Notes: generated by a model not told the origin, from the sequence alone. A DNA stretch of 64,000 bases from Janthinobacterium sp. CG3 (GCF_000344615.1 NZ_KB467824.1:2785963-2849962); one strand, 5' to 3'; counted from the stretch's first letter, positions 41,637 to 53,426 are shown. Made by a program: numbers and translations.

Positions 41637-42905
41637 ATGTATTCACTCGCGTTTTCCATTTTGTTTGTATCTTTCCTTCTGTTGACGCTAGTGGTGCGCT
41701 TCTGGCTCGCTTCGCGCCACATCCGCCACGTGCTGGCCAACCGCGCCGCCGTGCCGCCCGAATTCGCCGAGAAAATCCGCCTGGCCGCGCATCAAAAGGC
41801 GGCCGACTACACCGTCGCCAAGACCAAGCTGGGGCTGCTCGCGCTGCTGGTCAACAGCGCCGTGCTGATCGGCTTCACCCTGCTCGGCGGCCTGCAATGG
41901 CTGTCGATCGAAGTATTCAAGCTGGCCGGCCCCGGCATGGCCTACCAGCTCGGCCTGCTGGTCGCCTTCGCCGCCATCTCCGGCCTGCTCGACCTGCCGT
42001 TCGACTATTACAAGCAGTTCAAGCTGGAGCAGCGCTTCGGCTTCAACAAAATGAGCAAGGCGCTGTTCTTCGCCGACATGGCCAAGGGCCTGCTGCTGGG
42101 CGCGGCCATCGGCCTGCCGTTGATCTGGGTGGTGCTGACGCTGATGGAAAAAACCGGCGGCCTGTGGTGGTTGTACGCCTGGCTGGTGTGGAGCGGCTTC
42201 CAACTGTTGATGATGGTGCTGTTCCCGAGCGTGATCGCGCCGCTGTTCAACAAGTTCACGCCGCTGGCCGACGAATCGCTGAAAACCCGCATCGAAGGCT
42301 TGATGCGGCGCGTCGGCTTCGCCTCGAAGGGCCTGTTCGTCATGGACGGCTCCAAGCGCAGCGCCCACGGCAACGCCTACTTCTCCGGCTTCGGCGCCAA
42401 CAAGCGCATCGTCTTCTTCGACACCCTGCTGGCGCGCCTGGCGCCGCAGGAAATCGAGGCGGTGCTGGCGCACGAACTGGGCCACTTCAAGCTCAAGCAC
42501 ATCGTCAAGCGCATCGGCATGATGTTCGCCATCTCGCTGGCCTTCCTGGCGCTGCTGGGCTACCTGAAGAACCAGCTGTGGTTCTACACCGGCCTGGGGG
42601 TCGACCCGCTGCTGCTGGCCGGCCAGCCCAACGACGCCATGGCGCTGATCCTGTTCATGCTGGCGCTGCCGGTGTTCACCTTCCTGCTCGGCCCTTTGAC
42701 CTCGCTCAGCTCGCGCAAACACGAGTTCGAAGCCGACGCCTTCGCCGCCAGCCACACCGACGCGCGCGACCTGGTCTCGGCGCTGGTCAAAATGTACGAA
42801 GACAACGCCTCTACGCTGACGCCGGACCCGCTGCATTCGGCCTTTTACGACTCGCACCCGCCCGCCAGCGTACGCATCCGCCAACTCAATCTGGCCCCGC
42901 AATGA
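41637..42905 (+). CDS. M48-family integral membrane zinc endopeptidase (Ste24/CAAX type)
   Basis: The 422-residue protein has several membrane helices and the zinc motif HELGH at 279-283, with the third ligand Glu in SRKHEFEADAFA about 75 residues later. The organisation follows the Ste24p/CAAX prenyl protease 1 family, whose bacterial members take part in membrane-protein quality control. The stop overlaps an in-frame start of the pterin dehydratase (ATGA at 42902), and rsgA follows, making a likely three-gene operon. Confidence 0.92.
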   Translation: MYSLAFSILFVSFLLLTLVVRFWLASRHIRHVLANRAAVPPEFAEKIRLAAHQKAADYTVAKTKLGLLALLVNSAVLIGFTLLGGLQWLSIEVFKLAGPGMAYQLGLLVAFAAISGLLDLPFDYYKQFKLEQRFGFNKMSKALFFADMAKGLLLGAAIGLPLIWVVLTLMEKTGGLWWLYAWLVWSGFQLLMMVLFPSVIAPLFNKFTPLADESLKTRIEGLMRRVGFASKGLFVMDGSKRSAHGNAYFSGFGANKRIVFFDTLLARLAPQEIEAVLAHELGHFKLKHIVKRIGMMFAISLAFLALLGYLKNQLWFYTGLGVDPLLLAGQPNDAMALILFMLALPVFTFLLGPLTSLSSRKHEFEADAFAASHTDARDLVSALVKMYEDNASTLTPDPLHSAFYDSHPPASVRIRQLNLAPQ

Positions 42906-42919
42906 GCCCGGAGAATTTT

Positions 42920-43300
42920 ATGACCAATACCACCAACGACACCGCCGCGCTCAGCGCGCAACATTGCGCGCCGCGCCAGCACGCGCTCGACCAGGGCGCC
43001 GTCGCGCGCCTGCTGCCGCTGGTTCCCGGCTGGGCCGTCGAGCACGGCAAGCTGTGCCAGAGCTTCGCCTTCCGCAACTACTACCAGACGCTGGCCTTCG
43101 TCAACGCGCTGGCCTACATGACGCACGCCCAGGACCACCACCCGGAACTGACCGTAAGCTACAACAGCTGCGTGGCGCGCTACGCCACCCACTCGGTCAA
43201 CGACGGTAAGGGCGGCCTGTCGGAGAACGACTTCATCTGCGCGGCCAAGGCCGACGCGCTGTACCGCGCCACGGCGCACAGCGCGGCGGTGGCGGCATGA
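42920..43300 (+). CDS. phhB: 4a-hydroxytetrahydrobiopterin dehydratase (PCD/PhhB)
   Basis: The 126-residue protein has the PCD signature AQDHHPELTVSYNSCVARYATHSVNDGKGGLSENDF split as HHPEL, ATH and GGLSENDF, with catalytic His residues. It regenerates quinonoid dihydropterin during phenylalanine hydroxylation; no phhA is visible here. I chose the ATG at 42920 with GGAGA seven bases upstream; the ATG at 42902 would overlap the M48 stop. The stop overlaps the rsgA ATG by 4 bases. Confidence 0.9.
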   Translation: MTNTTNDTAALSAQHCAPRQHALDQGAVARLLPLVPGWAVEHGKLCQSFAFRNYYQTLAFVNALAYMTHAQDHHPELTVSYNSCVARYATHSVNDGKGGLSENDFICAAKADALYRATAHSAAVAA

Positions 43301-44187
43301 CGCAACTGACCGGCACCATCATCGCCGCGCACGGGCGCCACTACCTGGCCGACGCCGACGGCGTCAAGCTGCAGTGCGTCACGCGCGGCAAGAAGACCAA
43401 CGTCGCCGTCGGCGACATCGTCAAGCTGACGCTGACGTCGCAAAACCAGGGCGTTATCGACGTCATCACCGAGCGCAAGACGCTGCTGTACCGCTCCGAC
43501 CAATACAAATCGAAGCTGCTGGCGGCCAACCTGACGCAGTTGTTCATCGTCGTCGCGACCGAACCGGGCTTCGCCGACGACCTCATTTCGCGCTCGCTGG
43601 TGGCGGCCGACGCGGCCGGCATCGAGGCGCGCATCATCCTCAACAAGACCGACGTGACGGCCTCGCTGGCGCGCGCGCGCGAACGGCTGCAAGCGTACGC
43701 CGCGCTGGGCTATCCGATCCACGAAGTGTCGGCGCGCGCCGACCCCGAGCACGCGGTGGCGACCATGGCGCCGCTGCTGGCCGGCCAGTCGTCGATCCTG
43801 ATCGGCCAGTCCGGCATGGGCAAGTCCTCGCTGATCAACCTGCTGGTTCCGGACGCCGACATCGCCGTGCGCGAAATCTCGGCGGCGCTCGACACCGGCA
43901 AGCACACCACCACCTTCACGCGCCTGTACAGCCTGGGCGCCGAAGCGTCCATCATCGACTCGCCCGGCTTCCAGGAATTCGGCCTGTACCACCTCAGCGA
44001 AGGCATGCTGGAGCGCGCCTTCCGCGAATTCAAGCCCTACCTGGGCGGCTGCAAGTTCTACAACTGCCGCCACCTGATCGAGCCGCAATGCGCGGTGCTG
44101 GCGGCCGTCGCCGAAGGCAAAATCGCGCGCATGCGCCACACCCTGTACGGCCAGCTGCTGCACGAATCGGCGCAAACGCTGTACTAA
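43297..44187 (+). CDS. rsgA: Ribosome small-subunit-dependent GTPase RsgA
   Basis: The 296-residue protein has an N-terminal OB fold (about 1-75) and a circularly permuted GTPase: G4 NKTD (116-119) precedes G1 GQSGMGKSS (170-178) and G3 DSPGF. The C-terminal zinc region shows Cys-rich GGCKFYNCRH...PQC. RsgA assists late 30S subunit maturation. It is coupled to phhB by a 4-base overlap. Confidence 0.96.
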   Translation: MTQLTGTIIAAHGRHYLADADGVKLQCVTRGKKTNVAVGDIVKLTLTSQNQGVIDVITERKTLLYRSDQYKSKLLAANLTQLFIVVATEPGFADDLISRSLVAADAAGIEARIILNKTDVTASLARARERLQAYAALGYPIHEVSARADPEHAVATMAPLLAGQSSILIGQSGMGKSSLINLLVPDADIAVREISAALDTGKHTTTFTRLYSLGAEASIIDSPGFQEFGLYHLSEGMLERAFREFKPYLGGCKFYNCRHLIEPQCAVLAAVAEGKIARMRHTLYGQLLHESAQTLY

Positions 44188-44211
44188 GCGTTCAGTTCGC
44201 CTGTCGTAGCT

Positions 44212-44300
44212 CGGATTAGCGCAGCGTAATCCGACGCCGGGCCGCCGCCGACGCCAGTCGGGTTTGCCACGTCGTGTAACAGCGGAGGGCTAACCCGACC
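44212..44300. repeat. Dispersed palindromic repeat, family A, copy 3
   Basis: Two palindromes are joined: CGGATTA/TAATCCG (44212-44218 with 44227-44233) and GTCGGGTT/AACCCGAC (44257-44264 with 44292-44299). The intervening AATCCGACGCCGGGCC and GACGCCAGTCGGGTT match the 32120-32200 copy. It fills most of the rsgA-kinase gap. Confidence 0.75.
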
Positions 44301-44428
44301 GGCGAAAATCGCCAACGCCACGCCCTCCCCTTGCCAACTGCGCAACTTGTCAAATGCAGCATACAATGCTGGCCAGTACTATCTTGTCCGCACGGCCGGG
44401 GCAGGCCCACTCGCTCAAGGGACCGCAG

Positions 44429-47263
44429 ATGGAAATGTTCGCGCGCGACGACCACGTCGCGCAATGGGAAACGGCGTTGCTGCCGCTGCGCGGGGCGGCC
44501 CGCCTGCCGGCGCTGGTGGCGCTGGCCTGGCATGTGCGCCAGCGCGACAGCGCGCGCGCGGCCGCGCTGGCCGCCGAAGCCCTCGACTTGCTGCCGCGCG
44601 CGGCGCTGGCCGCGCCGCAGCGGCGCGCCGCCGCCGCGCGCCTGCTGCTGGTGCAGGCCGAAACCATCTGGTTGCACGGCGCGCTGGACGACGCCGAGGC
44701 GCGCGCGCGCGAAGCCGGCGCGGCGCTGCGCGAGCTGGGCGACGGCGCCGGCTGCGCCGACGCGCACTGGCTGCAAGCCTGGATCGCGGTCGACCGTGGC
44801 GAGCACGCGCGCTGCGACGCCGAACTACTCCAGGCCGCCGACGCCGCCCGCGGCGCCGGCGACACGCTGCGCGCGGCCATCGCCGAGGCGGCCACGGCGC
44901 GCTGGGCGGTGCTGCGCGACATGCACGCGGCCAGCGCCCGCTGGGGCCACCACTTCGACAGCGACGAGGCGCGCCCGGCCGCGCTGGCGGCCTGGGTCAA
45001 CGACTACCTCGGCCTGAGCGCCAGCCAGTCGCGCGACTTGGGCGCGGCCGCCGGCTACTACATCGGCTGCTACGAGGCGGCGCTGGCCACCGGCCAGCTG
45101 CGCCAAGCCATCACCGCCGCCATCAACATCGGCGGCTACTTCACCCGCCTCAACGACCACCACGCCGCGCTGGAATGGAAGCAATGCGCGCTCGACCTGG
45201 CGCGCCCGACCGGCTGGCCGCGCAGCGTCGGCGCCGGCCTGATGCACACCGCCGAATCGCTGCGCCGGCTGGGCCGGCTGGAGGCGGCCGGCCAGCTGCT
45301 ACAGGAGGCGCTGCAGATCATGGCACCGCTGTCGGGCTCGCGCAGCTACGCCATCGCGCTGCGCTACCTGGGCGACCTGAGCCTGGACCGCGGCGACTAC
45401 GCCGCCGCGCTGGACGCCTTCACCCGCCTGGAACAGCGCGCCGACGCGCTCGACCAGGCCGACTTCCAAAGCTCGGCGCGGCGCGGCCAGGGGCACGCGC
45501 TGTCCTGCCTGGAGCGCCCGCACGAGGCGCTGCGCGCGGCGCTGACGGCGGTGGCGTTGGCCGAGCGCCAGGGCCACGCCTACAACCACATCGCCGCGCT
45601 GCGCGTGCTGGCGATGATCCACGCGCGCCACGCGCTGCCGGCGCCGGCGCCGATGGGCGAGCCGAACGGCGCGCTGCACTACCTGAAACAGGCGCTGGCG
45701 GTGGCCGGCACCGTCGCCGGCTACATCGTGCCGGGCGACCTGCTCGACGCGCTGGCGCGCGAATACGCCCGGGCCGGCCTGTACCAGCAAGCCTACGCCA
45801 CGGCGCTGGAAGCGGGCGCCGCGCGCGAGCAGACCCACAGCCAGGAGGCCGGCAACCGCGCCACCGCGATGCAGGTGCACCACCAGACCGAACACGCGCG
45901 CGCCGAGGGCCAGCACCACCGCGCACTGGCCGAATCGGAGGCGCGCCGCGCCGCCGTGCTGCAGCACACCAGCGCCACGCTGGAGCGGCTCTCGGCGATC
46001 GGCCAGGAAATCACCACCCACCTGGAAGCCGACGCCGTGTTCCAGGTGCTCGACCGGCACGTCCACGCGCTGCTGCCGACGGCCACCTTCGCGGTCTACC
46101 TGAACGCGCCCGACGGCGCCAGCCTGGTGCGCGCCCACGGCGTCGAGGACGGCCGCGCGCTGGCGCCGAACAGCATCGCGCTGGCCCACCCGCACGCCTA
46201 CGCGGCGCGCTGCGCGCGCGAGCGGCGCGAAGTCTACATCGAACGCATCGCCGACGACGGGCAGCACGTGACGGTGGTGCCGGGCACGCAGGCGACGCTG
46301 AGCGCGCTGTACGTGCCGCTGCTGGCGGGCGAGCGGGCGCTGGGCGTGATGACGGTGCAGGCGCTGCACGCCGACGCCTACGGCGAGCGCGAGCGGCTGA
46401 TCTTCCGCACCCTGTGCGCCTACGGCGCCGTCGCGCTCGACAACGCCCACGCCTACCGCCAATTGCAGGACGCCCAGACGCAGCTGGTGTCGCAGGAAAA
46501 GCTGGCCGCGCTCGGTTCGCTGATGGCCGGCGTCGCCCACGAACTCAACACGCCGATCGGCAACAGCCTGCTCATCGCCAGCACCATGCAACAGAAAACC
46601 GAGGAACTCGACACGCTGATGGGCGGCGCCGGCATGCGCCGCTCCGACCTGGCCGCCTACATCGCCGACTCGAAGAAGGCCTCGGTGCTGGTGATGCGCG
46701 GGCTCACCAGCGCCGCCGACCTGGTCAACAGCTTCAAACAAGTCGCGGTCGACCGCACCACCGAACAACGGCGCCTGTTCGACCTGCAGCAAGTGGCGCA
46801 CGAGATCATCGCGACGATGATGAACCGCATCCGCGGCAACGGCCACAGCCTCGAATTCGACATTCCGCCGATGCTGGTCATGGACAGCTACCCGGGGCCG
46901 TTCGGCCAAGTCGTCACCAACCTGATCAACAACGCCCTGCTGCACGCCTTCGAGCGCGGCCAGGGCGGGCAAATCTGGCTGAGCGCGGTGGCGCTGGCGA
47001 ACGGGCGCGTGCGCGTCACCTTCCGCGACAACGGCGCCGGCATCGCCGAAGCCCACCTGGGGCGCATCTTCGACCCCTTCTTCACCACCAAACTGGGACA
47101 AGGCGGCAGCGGCCTGGGGCTATCGATCAGCTACAACATCGTCAACGCGCTGCTGGGCGGCGACATCGGCGTGGCCAGCGGCGCCGGCGGCACCACCTTC
47201 ACCCTCGAGCTGCCGCTGAAAGCGCCGCGGCACGACCCGGCCCACCCCGCCGCCATCTATTGA
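44429..47263 (+). CDS. Soluble TPR-GAF sensor histidine kinase
   Basis: The 944-residue protein has no membrane helices. TPR-like helical repeats fill about 1-440, a coiled coil follows, then a GAF domain (about 535-680; AIGQEITTHLEADAVFQVLDRHVH). The HisKA region has His704 in AHELNTPIGN, a variant H box of the HAELNTPLGN type rather than HELRNPL. The HATPase has the N box NLINNALLHAFERG, G1 DNGAGI and G2 GGSGLGLSI. The start at 44429 follows AAGGGA by 6 bases. No cognate response regulator lies adjacent (argF follows), so it is an orphan kinase, probably reading a cytoplasmic or small-molecule cue. Confidence 0.87.
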   Translation: MEMFARDDHVAQWETALLPLRGAARLPALVALAWHVRQRDSARAAALAAEALDLLPRAALAAPQRRAAAARLLLVQAETIWLHGALDDAEARAREAGAALRELGDGAGCADAHWLQAWIAVDRGEHARCDAELLQAADAARGAGDTLRAAIAEAATARWAVLRDMHAASARWGHHFDSDEARPAALAAWVNDYLGLSASQSRDLGAAAGYYIGCYEAALATGQLRQAITAAINIGGYFTRLNDHHAALEWKQCALDLARPTGWPRSVGAGLMHTAESLRRLGRLEAAGQLLQEALQIMAPLSGSRSYAIALRYLGDLSLDRGDYAAALDAFTRLEQRADALDQADFQSSARRGQGHALSCLERPHEALRAALTAVALAERQGHAYNHIAALRVLAMIHARHALPAPAPMGEPNGALHYLKQALAVAGTVAGYIVPGDLLDALAREYARAGLYQQAYATALEAGAAREQTHSQEAGNRATAMQVHHQTEHARAEGQHHRALAESEARRAAVLQHTSATLERLSAIGQEITTHLEADAVFQVLDRHVHALLPTATFAVYLNAPDGASLVRAHGVEDGRALAPNSIALAHPHAYAARCARERREVYIERIADDGQHVTVVPGTQATLSALYVPLLAGERALGVMTVQALHADAYGERERLIFRTLCAYGAVALDNAHAYRQLQDAQTQLVSQEKLAALGSLMAGVAHELNTPIGNSLLIASTMQQKTEELDTLMGGAGMRRSDLAAYIADSKKASVLVMRGLTSAADLVNSFKQVAVDRTTEQRRLFDLQQVAHEIIATMMNRIRGNGHSLEFDIPPMLVMDSYPGPFGQVVTNLINNALLHAFERGQGGQIWLSAVALANGRVRVTFRDNGAGIAEAHLGRIFDPFFTTKLGQGGSGLGLSISYNIVNALLGGDIGVASGAGGTTFTLELPLKAPRHDPAHPAAIY

Positions 47264-47426
47264 CGTGCCAGCGTCCGCGGCCCCGGGCTTGTTGCGTTCG
47301 CCGGCGCGGCCAGCTTCTGTCACGCGCGCGCCGTTTTACCGCAGATTGTTCGGCCGGAAAGCGCCGCCGCCGCCCGGTCGTTGTGGGAATGTCCAGACGC
47401 TTGCGGCGCCCCCGCGGCCGCCGTCC

Positions 47427-47456
47427 TTTCCATTCCAAAAGCAAAACCCTTATAAT
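47427..47456 (+). promoter_or_regulatory. Probable sigma-70 promoter of argF
   Basis: A TTTCCA -35-like element (47427-47432) lies 18 bases before a perfect TATAAT (47451-47456), 63 bases ahead of the argF ATG. Confidence 0.6.
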
Positions 47457-47518
47457 TGATCCGCTTACCGGCGGGAAAGGCACGCCGCCGGCGGCCTCCG
47501 CATCCTCAAGTGGTCTAT

Positions 47519-48439
47519 ATGTCTACCAAAAAACCGATCAAGCATTACCTCCAGTTTTCCGACTTTACGTTGGCCGAATATGAATATGTGATCGAGCGCG
47601 CCCATCTGATCAAGCGCAAATTCAAGAATTATGAGATTTACCATCCGCTGATCGACCGTACGCTGGTCATGGTATTCGAGAAAAATTCGACCCGCACCCG
47701 CCTGTCCTTCGAGGCCGGCATGCACCAGCTGGGCGGCGCGGCGATTTATCTGAATACCCGCGATAGCCAGCTCGGCCGCGGCGAGCCGGTCGAGGACGCC
47801 GGCCAGGTGATGTCGCGCATGTGCGATATCATCATGGTGCGCACCTTCGGCCAGGATATCATCGAGCGTTTCGCCGCCAATTCGCGCGTGCCGGTGATTA
47901 ACGGCCTGACCAACGAGCACCACCCCTGCCAGGTGTTCGCCGACATTTTCACCTATATCGAACACCGCGGCTCGATCGCCGGCAAGGTCGTCGCCTGGAT
48001 CGGCGACGCCAACAATATGCTGTACTCGTGGCTGCAGGCGGCCGAGGTGTTCGGCTTCCACGTCAACGTGTCGACGCCGAAGGGCTACGACGTGGACCTG
48101 TCCCAGGTGACGACGAAGCGCTACACCTTTTTCGCCGAGCCGTCCGACGCCTGCGCCGGCGCGCACCTGGTCAACACCGACGTCTGGACCAGCATGGGTT
48201 ACGAGGCCGAGAACGCGGCGCGCCTGGCCGCCTTCGACGGCTGGATCGTCGACGCCGCCAAGATGGCGCGCGCCGCGCCCGACGCGCTGTTCATGCATTG
48301 CCTGCCGGCCCACCGCGGCGAGGAGGTCGCCGCCGAGGTGATCGACGGCCCGCAGTCGGTGGTGTGGGAAGAAGCCGAGAACCGCCTGCATGTGCAGAAG
48401 GCCCTGATTGAATACCTGCTGTTAGGCCGGGTAAACTGA
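47519..48439 (+). CDS. argF: Ornithine carbamoyltransferase
   Basis: The 306-residue enzyme has the carbamoyl-phosphate motif STRTR (57-61) and the ornithine-side HCLP loop with Cys261 ([10 protein letters not shown]). It converts ornithine plus carbamoyl phosphate to citrulline in arginine synthesis. argG lies 26 bases downstream, so the last two enzymes before argininosuccinate lyase are encoded together. The start [10 protein letters not shown] at 47519 follows a promoter with good -10. Confidence 0.96.
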   Translation: MSTKKPIKHYLQFSDFTLAEYEYVIERAHLIKRKFKNYEIYHPLIDRTLVMVFEKNSTRTRLSFEAGMHQLGGAAIYLNTRDSQLGRGEPVEDAGQVMSRMCDIIMVRTFGQDIIERFAANSRVPVINGLTNEHHPCQVFADIFTYIEHRGSIAGKVVAWIGDANNMLYSWLQAAEVFGFHVNVSTPKGYDVDLSQVTTKRYTFFAEPSDACAGAHLVNTDVWTSMGYEAENAARLAAFDGWIVDAAKMARAAPDALFMHCLPAHRGEEVAAEVIDGPQSVVWEEAENRLHVQKALIEYLLLGRVN

Positions 48440-48465
48440 ACGTATCAACGACAACTGGAAATATT

Positions 48466-49698
<1,233 letters not shown>

Positions 49699-49713
49699 GG
49701 CCGCGCATCGACG

Positions 49714-49771
49714 CCCCCGGCCGCGGCCGGGGGCGGGCAACGGGCCGCTTCGCAGCGGTCCGTTTTTTTTT
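49714..49771 (+). terminator. Tandem hairpins and T-run terminating argFG
   Basis: A palindrome CCCCCGGCCGCGGCCGGGGG (49714-49733) is followed by CGGGCCGCT-TCGC-AGCGGTCCG (49741-49762) and nine T residues, a strong rho-independent terminator. Confidence 0.92.
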
Positions 49772-49883
49772 GCGCGGCGTCAATGCACAAGTTCGCGCCA
49801 CGGGGGCGCCGCGCATGGCAGAATGCTAGGGTGCAAGTGAATGCAAGCGAGCAAGCACGCCACCGCCCCGACCCGGAGAGTCC

Positions 49884-51695
49884 ATGTTTACCGACCTGAG
49901 CATTAAAAACAAGCTTTACCTCGGCTTCGGCGCCATCGTCGCCATCATTTTGGTCTTGCTGGTGGTGGCCTACAACAGCTTCGCGCGCCTGTCCGAGGCC
50001 AACGCCTGGGACCGCCACACCAACGACGTGATGCTGCGCGTCGACAAGGTCCAGAACGCCATCCTGCAAATCCAGGCCGAGACCCGCCTGTTCCTGCTGA
50101 ACGGCGACGAGGCCTCGCTCACGCCCGAGCGCGACGAGTCGCAGCTGTTGCAGAGCCACGTCCGGCAACTGGTCGCGCTGACCGCCGACAACCCGGCGCA
50201 GCAGCAGCGCGCCAGGAAAATCGAGCAGTTGACGCTGGCCTGGGTCAAGGAGTGGATCGCGCCGCTGATCGTCCAGCGCCGCGCGCTGGGCGGCGCGGCC
50301 GGCGCCGCCGACATGATCGGGCGCAGCCTACCCAAGGGCGGTTATCCGGCGCTGAAGCAGTCCAGGCAGTTGATCGAGGAGCTCGACGCCGAGGAAAACC
50401 GCCTGCTGGCCGAGCGCGCGCGCGCCTCCGCCAAGCTGCAGGAAAACATGGTGCTGGTGCTGTCGCTGGGCGGCCTGCTGTGCGTGCTGGCGGCCTTGGC
50501 CATCTCCTTCCTGCTGGCCAAGGCCATCCTCGGCCCGCTCAACAACCTGACCGACGCGGTCGGCCGCGTCGCCGCCGGCGAACAGGGCGCGCGCGCGGCG
50601 CTCGTCTCGCGCGACGAGCTGGGCCAGGTAACGCTGGAGTTCAACCGCATGGCCCAGACCATCCAGGACAACCAGGTCAACGAGCAAGTCGCCACCAACC
50701 TGCTCAAGGGCAAGGTCGACGCGCTGCTGCTGGTGGTGTCGAAGGCCGCCTCGGGCGACCTGACCGGCGTCGTCGAGATCCGCGGCGCCGACGCCATCGG
50801 CCAGCTCGGCGGCGGCCTGGCGACGATGTTCGAGAACCTGCGCAGCCTGCTCAACAACGTCCAGAAGGCCGGCATCCAAGTCACCACCTCGGCCACCGAG
50901 ATCGCCGCCTCGGCCAAGCAGCAGGAGGCCACCGGCATCGAGCAGGCGCAGACCAGCGTCGAGATCCTCAGCACCACCAAGGAGATTTCAGCCAACACCA
51001 GCCAGTTGCTGAAGACCATGGAGGACGCCACCGCCGTGGCCGACTACACCACCTCGGCCACCGCCGAGGCGCAAAACAACCTGAAGCGGATGGACCAGAC
51101 CATGCAGCACATGGTCTCGGCCACCGATTCGATCAACGCCAAGCTGGCCGCGCTGTCGGAAAAGGCCAGCAACATCAACAGCGTGCTGATCACCATCACC
51201 AAGGTTGCCGACCAGACCAACATCCTGTCGCTGAACGCCGCCATCGAGGCCGAAAAGGCCGGCGAGGCCGGGCGCGGCTTCTCGGTGGTGGCCACCGAGA
51301 TCCGCCGCCTGGCCGACCAGACCTCGGTGTCGACCTGGGACATCGAGCAGATGCTCAAGGAGATGCAGTCGGCGGTGTCGGCCAGCGTCATGGGCATGGA
51401 CAAGTTCTCCGAGGAGATCCGCCGCAGCGTCGGCGAGGTGCGCCAGGTCGCCGAGCAGTTGTCGTCGGTGATGGACCAGGTGCAGAAGCTGGCGCCGCAG
51501 TTCGACGCCGTGCTGCAGGGCATGCAGTCGCAGGCCATCGGCGCCTCGCAGATCTCGGACACGATGATGCAGTTGAACGACGCCACCCAGCAAACGGTCG
51601 ATTCGCTCAAGGCCACCAGCGAGGCGGTACACCAGTTGCAGTACGCCGCCGGCGACCTGCAGGCCAGCGTCGCCAATTTCGCCGTCGCCACCTAG
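49884..51695 (+). CDS. wspA: Methyl-accepting chemotaxis protein of the Wsp system (WspA)
   Basis: The 603-residue receptor has one membrane helix at about 10-31, a periplasmic four-helix region (32-187), a second helix at 189-212, HAMP (211-264) and a long signalling coiled coil. The conserved tip is at 440-480 ([20 protein letters not shown] then [20 protein letters not shown]). WspA senses surface contact in Pseudomonas and activates the WspE kinase. No NWETF-type CheR tether is present at the C-terminus. The six genes that follow give the canonical wspA-F,R order, fixing the assignment. Confidence 0.92.
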   Translation: MFTDLSIKNKLYLGFGAIVAIILVLLVVAYNSFARLSEANAWDRHTNDVMLRVDKVQNAILQIQAETRLFLLNGDEASLTPERDESQLLQSHVRQLVALTADNPAQQQRARKIEQLTLAWVKEWIAPLIVQRRALGGAAGAADMIGRSLPKGGYPALKQSRQLIEELDAEENRLLAERARASAKLQENMVLVLSLGGLLCVLAALAISFLLAKAILGPLNNLTDAVGRVAAGEQGARAALVSRDELGQVTLEFNRMAQTIQDNQVNEQVATNLLKGKVDALLLVVSKAASGDLTGVVEIRGADAIGQLGGGLATMFENLRSLLNNVQKAGIQVTTSATEIAASAKQQEATGIEQAQTSVEILSTTKEISANTSQLLKTMEDATAVADYTTSATAEAQNNLKRMDQTMQHMVSATDSINAKLAALSEKASNINSVLITITKVADQTNILSLNAAIEAEKAGEAGRGFSVVATEIRRLADQTSVSTWDIEQMLKEMQSAVSASVMGMDKFSEEIRRSVGEVRQVAEQLSSVMDQVQKLAPQFDAVLQGMQSQAIGASQISDTMMQLNDATQQTVDSLKATSEAVHQLQYAAGDLQASVANFAVAT

Positions 51696-51702
51696 CGGCG
51701 CC

Positions 51703-52161
51703 ATGAAGGCGCTGATCTTCCACATCGGGCCGGACCGCTACGCCCTCAGGCTGGGCGCGGTGCTGCGCGTGCTGCCGCTGCTGGAGCTCAAGCAGCTGCC
51801 GTTGGCGCCCGCCGGCGTGGCCGGGTTGCTCGACTTGCACGGCGTGCCGGTACCGGTGGTCGACCTGTGCCAGCTGGCCGGCCTGGCGCCGGCGCCGGAG
51901 CACTACGACACCCGCATCGTCATTGTCGACTACCACGCGCCCGACGGCGCCGCCCATCCGCTGGGCCTGCTGGCGCAGCGCGTGCGCGGCGTCGCCGAGG
52001 TGGCCGCGCAGGCGCTGCGCGACAGCGGCGTGGCGGCCGCGCCCTTCCTCGGCCAGGTCGCCAGCGACGCCGACGGCATCGTCCAGCTGGTCGAACTGGC
52101 GCAACTGCTGCCGGCGGCGCTGCGCGCCGCGCTGTTCCAGCGGCGCGACGGCCAGCCATGA
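51703..52161 (+). CDS. wspB: CheW-like coupling protein WspB
   Basis: The 152-residue single CheW domain (IFHIGPDRYALRLGAVLRVLP, GVPVPVVDLCQLAGL) links WspA to the kinase WspE. It starts 7 bases after wspA and its stop overlaps the wspC ATG (ATGA). Confidence 0.9.
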   Translation: MKALIFHIGPDRYALRLGAVLRVLPLLELKQLPLAPAGVAGLLDLHGVPVPVVDLCQLAGLAPAPEHYDTRIVIVDYHAPDGAAHPLGLLAQRVRGVAEVAAQALRDSGVAAAPFLGQVASDADGIVQLVELAQLLPAALRAALFQRRDGQP

Positions 52162-53417
52162 AAGCCCAGGCGCTGCTGCGCCAGGCCACCGGCCTGAACC
52201 TGTCGAAGGCCAGCGCCGAACGCGCCGTGCGGCAGCGCATGGAGCTGCGCGCCATCGCCGACAGCGACAACTACCTGGCCGGGCTCGGCGCCGACGAACT
52301 GGCCGAACTGGTCGAGCTGGTGGTGGTGCCGGAGTCGTGGTTGTTCCGCGACCCGCAAGCCTTCCACGCCGCCACCGCCTTCGTCCAGCAGCGCCTGGCC
52401 GGCGCCGGCGCCGGCGCCGGCGTCCGCCCGGTGCGCATCCTGTCGCTGCCCTGCGCCGGCGGCGAGGAGCCGTATTCGATGGCGATGGCGCTGCGCGACG
52501 CCGGCGTGCCGGCGGCGGCCTACAGCATCGACGCGATCGACCTGAGCGCGGCCTGCATCGCCCGCGCGCGCCGCGGCGTGTACGGGCGCAACGCCTTCCG
52601 CGGCGGCGACACCGCCTTCCGCGAGCGCCACTTCAGCCACCTCGGCGCCGGCGAATACCGCATCGACGACGGCTTGCGGGCCCAGGTCAATTTCCGCCAG
52701 GGCAACCTGCTGCGCCTGGGCGAGGCCGTCACGGCCGGGTATTACGACGTGGTGTTTTGCCGCAACCTGCTGATTTATTTCGACAAGGCCACCACCAAGG
52801 CGGCCATCGCGACGCTGGCGGCGCTGCTGGCCGACGACGGCATCTTGCTGGCCGGCTACGCCGAGGTGCCGGCGTATTGCCAGCACGGCTTCGCCAGCAT
52901 GGCCTACAAGCAAGCCTTCGCGCTGCGCAAGAAATCGGCCGAGCCGGCCGCGGCCCCGCCGGCGGCGCCGCGGCGCGCCCGGCCGGCGCCGGCCGCCGCC
53001 TGGCCGGCCTTCACCCCGGCGCCGCGCACGCCGCCGGCCGCCCTGGCCAAGCCGGCCTTGGCACTGGCGCCAGCCAAGTTGGCGCCGCTGCCGGCCGGCC
53101 CCGGCAACCTGCTCGAACAGGCCCGCAGCCTGGCCGACCGCGGCCTGGCGCAACAGGCCGGCGAACTGTGCCACGCCCACCTGGCCCGGCAACCGGACGC
53201 CGCCGAAGCCTATTTCATCCTCGGCATCCTCAACGAGCAATCCGACAAGATGGCGCTGGCCGAGGACTACTGGCGCCGCTGCGTCTATCTGCAGCCCGAC
53301 CATTACGAGGCGCTGTGCCACCTCGCGCTGCTGGCCGAGCACAACGGCAACGGCGCCGCCGCGGCCGCGTTCAAAGCCCGCGCGGCGCGCATCTACCAAC
53401 GCCGCCAGGCATCCTAA
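52158..53417 (+). CDS. wspC: CheR-type methyltransferase with C-terminal TPR, WspC
   Basis: The 419-residue protein has the CheR SAM-binding region LPCAGGEEPYSMAM (98-111) and DVVFCRNLLIYF near 195-207. A Pro/Ala-rich linker (about 260-315) leads to two or three TPR units (about 320-415). The fused TPR is typical of WspC and of CheR proteins lacking a receptor pentapeptide tether. It methylates WspA to tune adaptation. Confidence 0.92.
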   Translation: MKAQALLRQATGLNLSKASAERAVRQRMELRAIADSDNYLAGLGADELAELVELVVVPESWLFRDPQAFHAATAFVQQRLAGAGAGAGVRPVRILSLPCAGGEEPYSMAMALRDAGVPAAAYSIDAIDLSAACIARARRGVYGRNAFRGGDTAFRERHFSHLGAGEYRIDDGLRAQVNFRQGNLLRLGEAVTAGYYDVVFCRNLLIYFDKATTKAAIATLAALLADDGILLAGYAEVPAYCQHGFASMAYKQAFALRKKSAEPAAAPPAAPRRARPAPAAAWPAFTPAPRTPPAALAKPALALAPAKLAPLPAGPGNLLEQARSLADRGLAQQAGELCHAHLARQPDAAEAYFILGILNEQSDKMALAEDYWRRCVYLQPDHYEALCHLALLAEHNGNGAAAAAFKARAARIYQRRQAS

Positions 53418-53426
53418 AGGCCCCTT

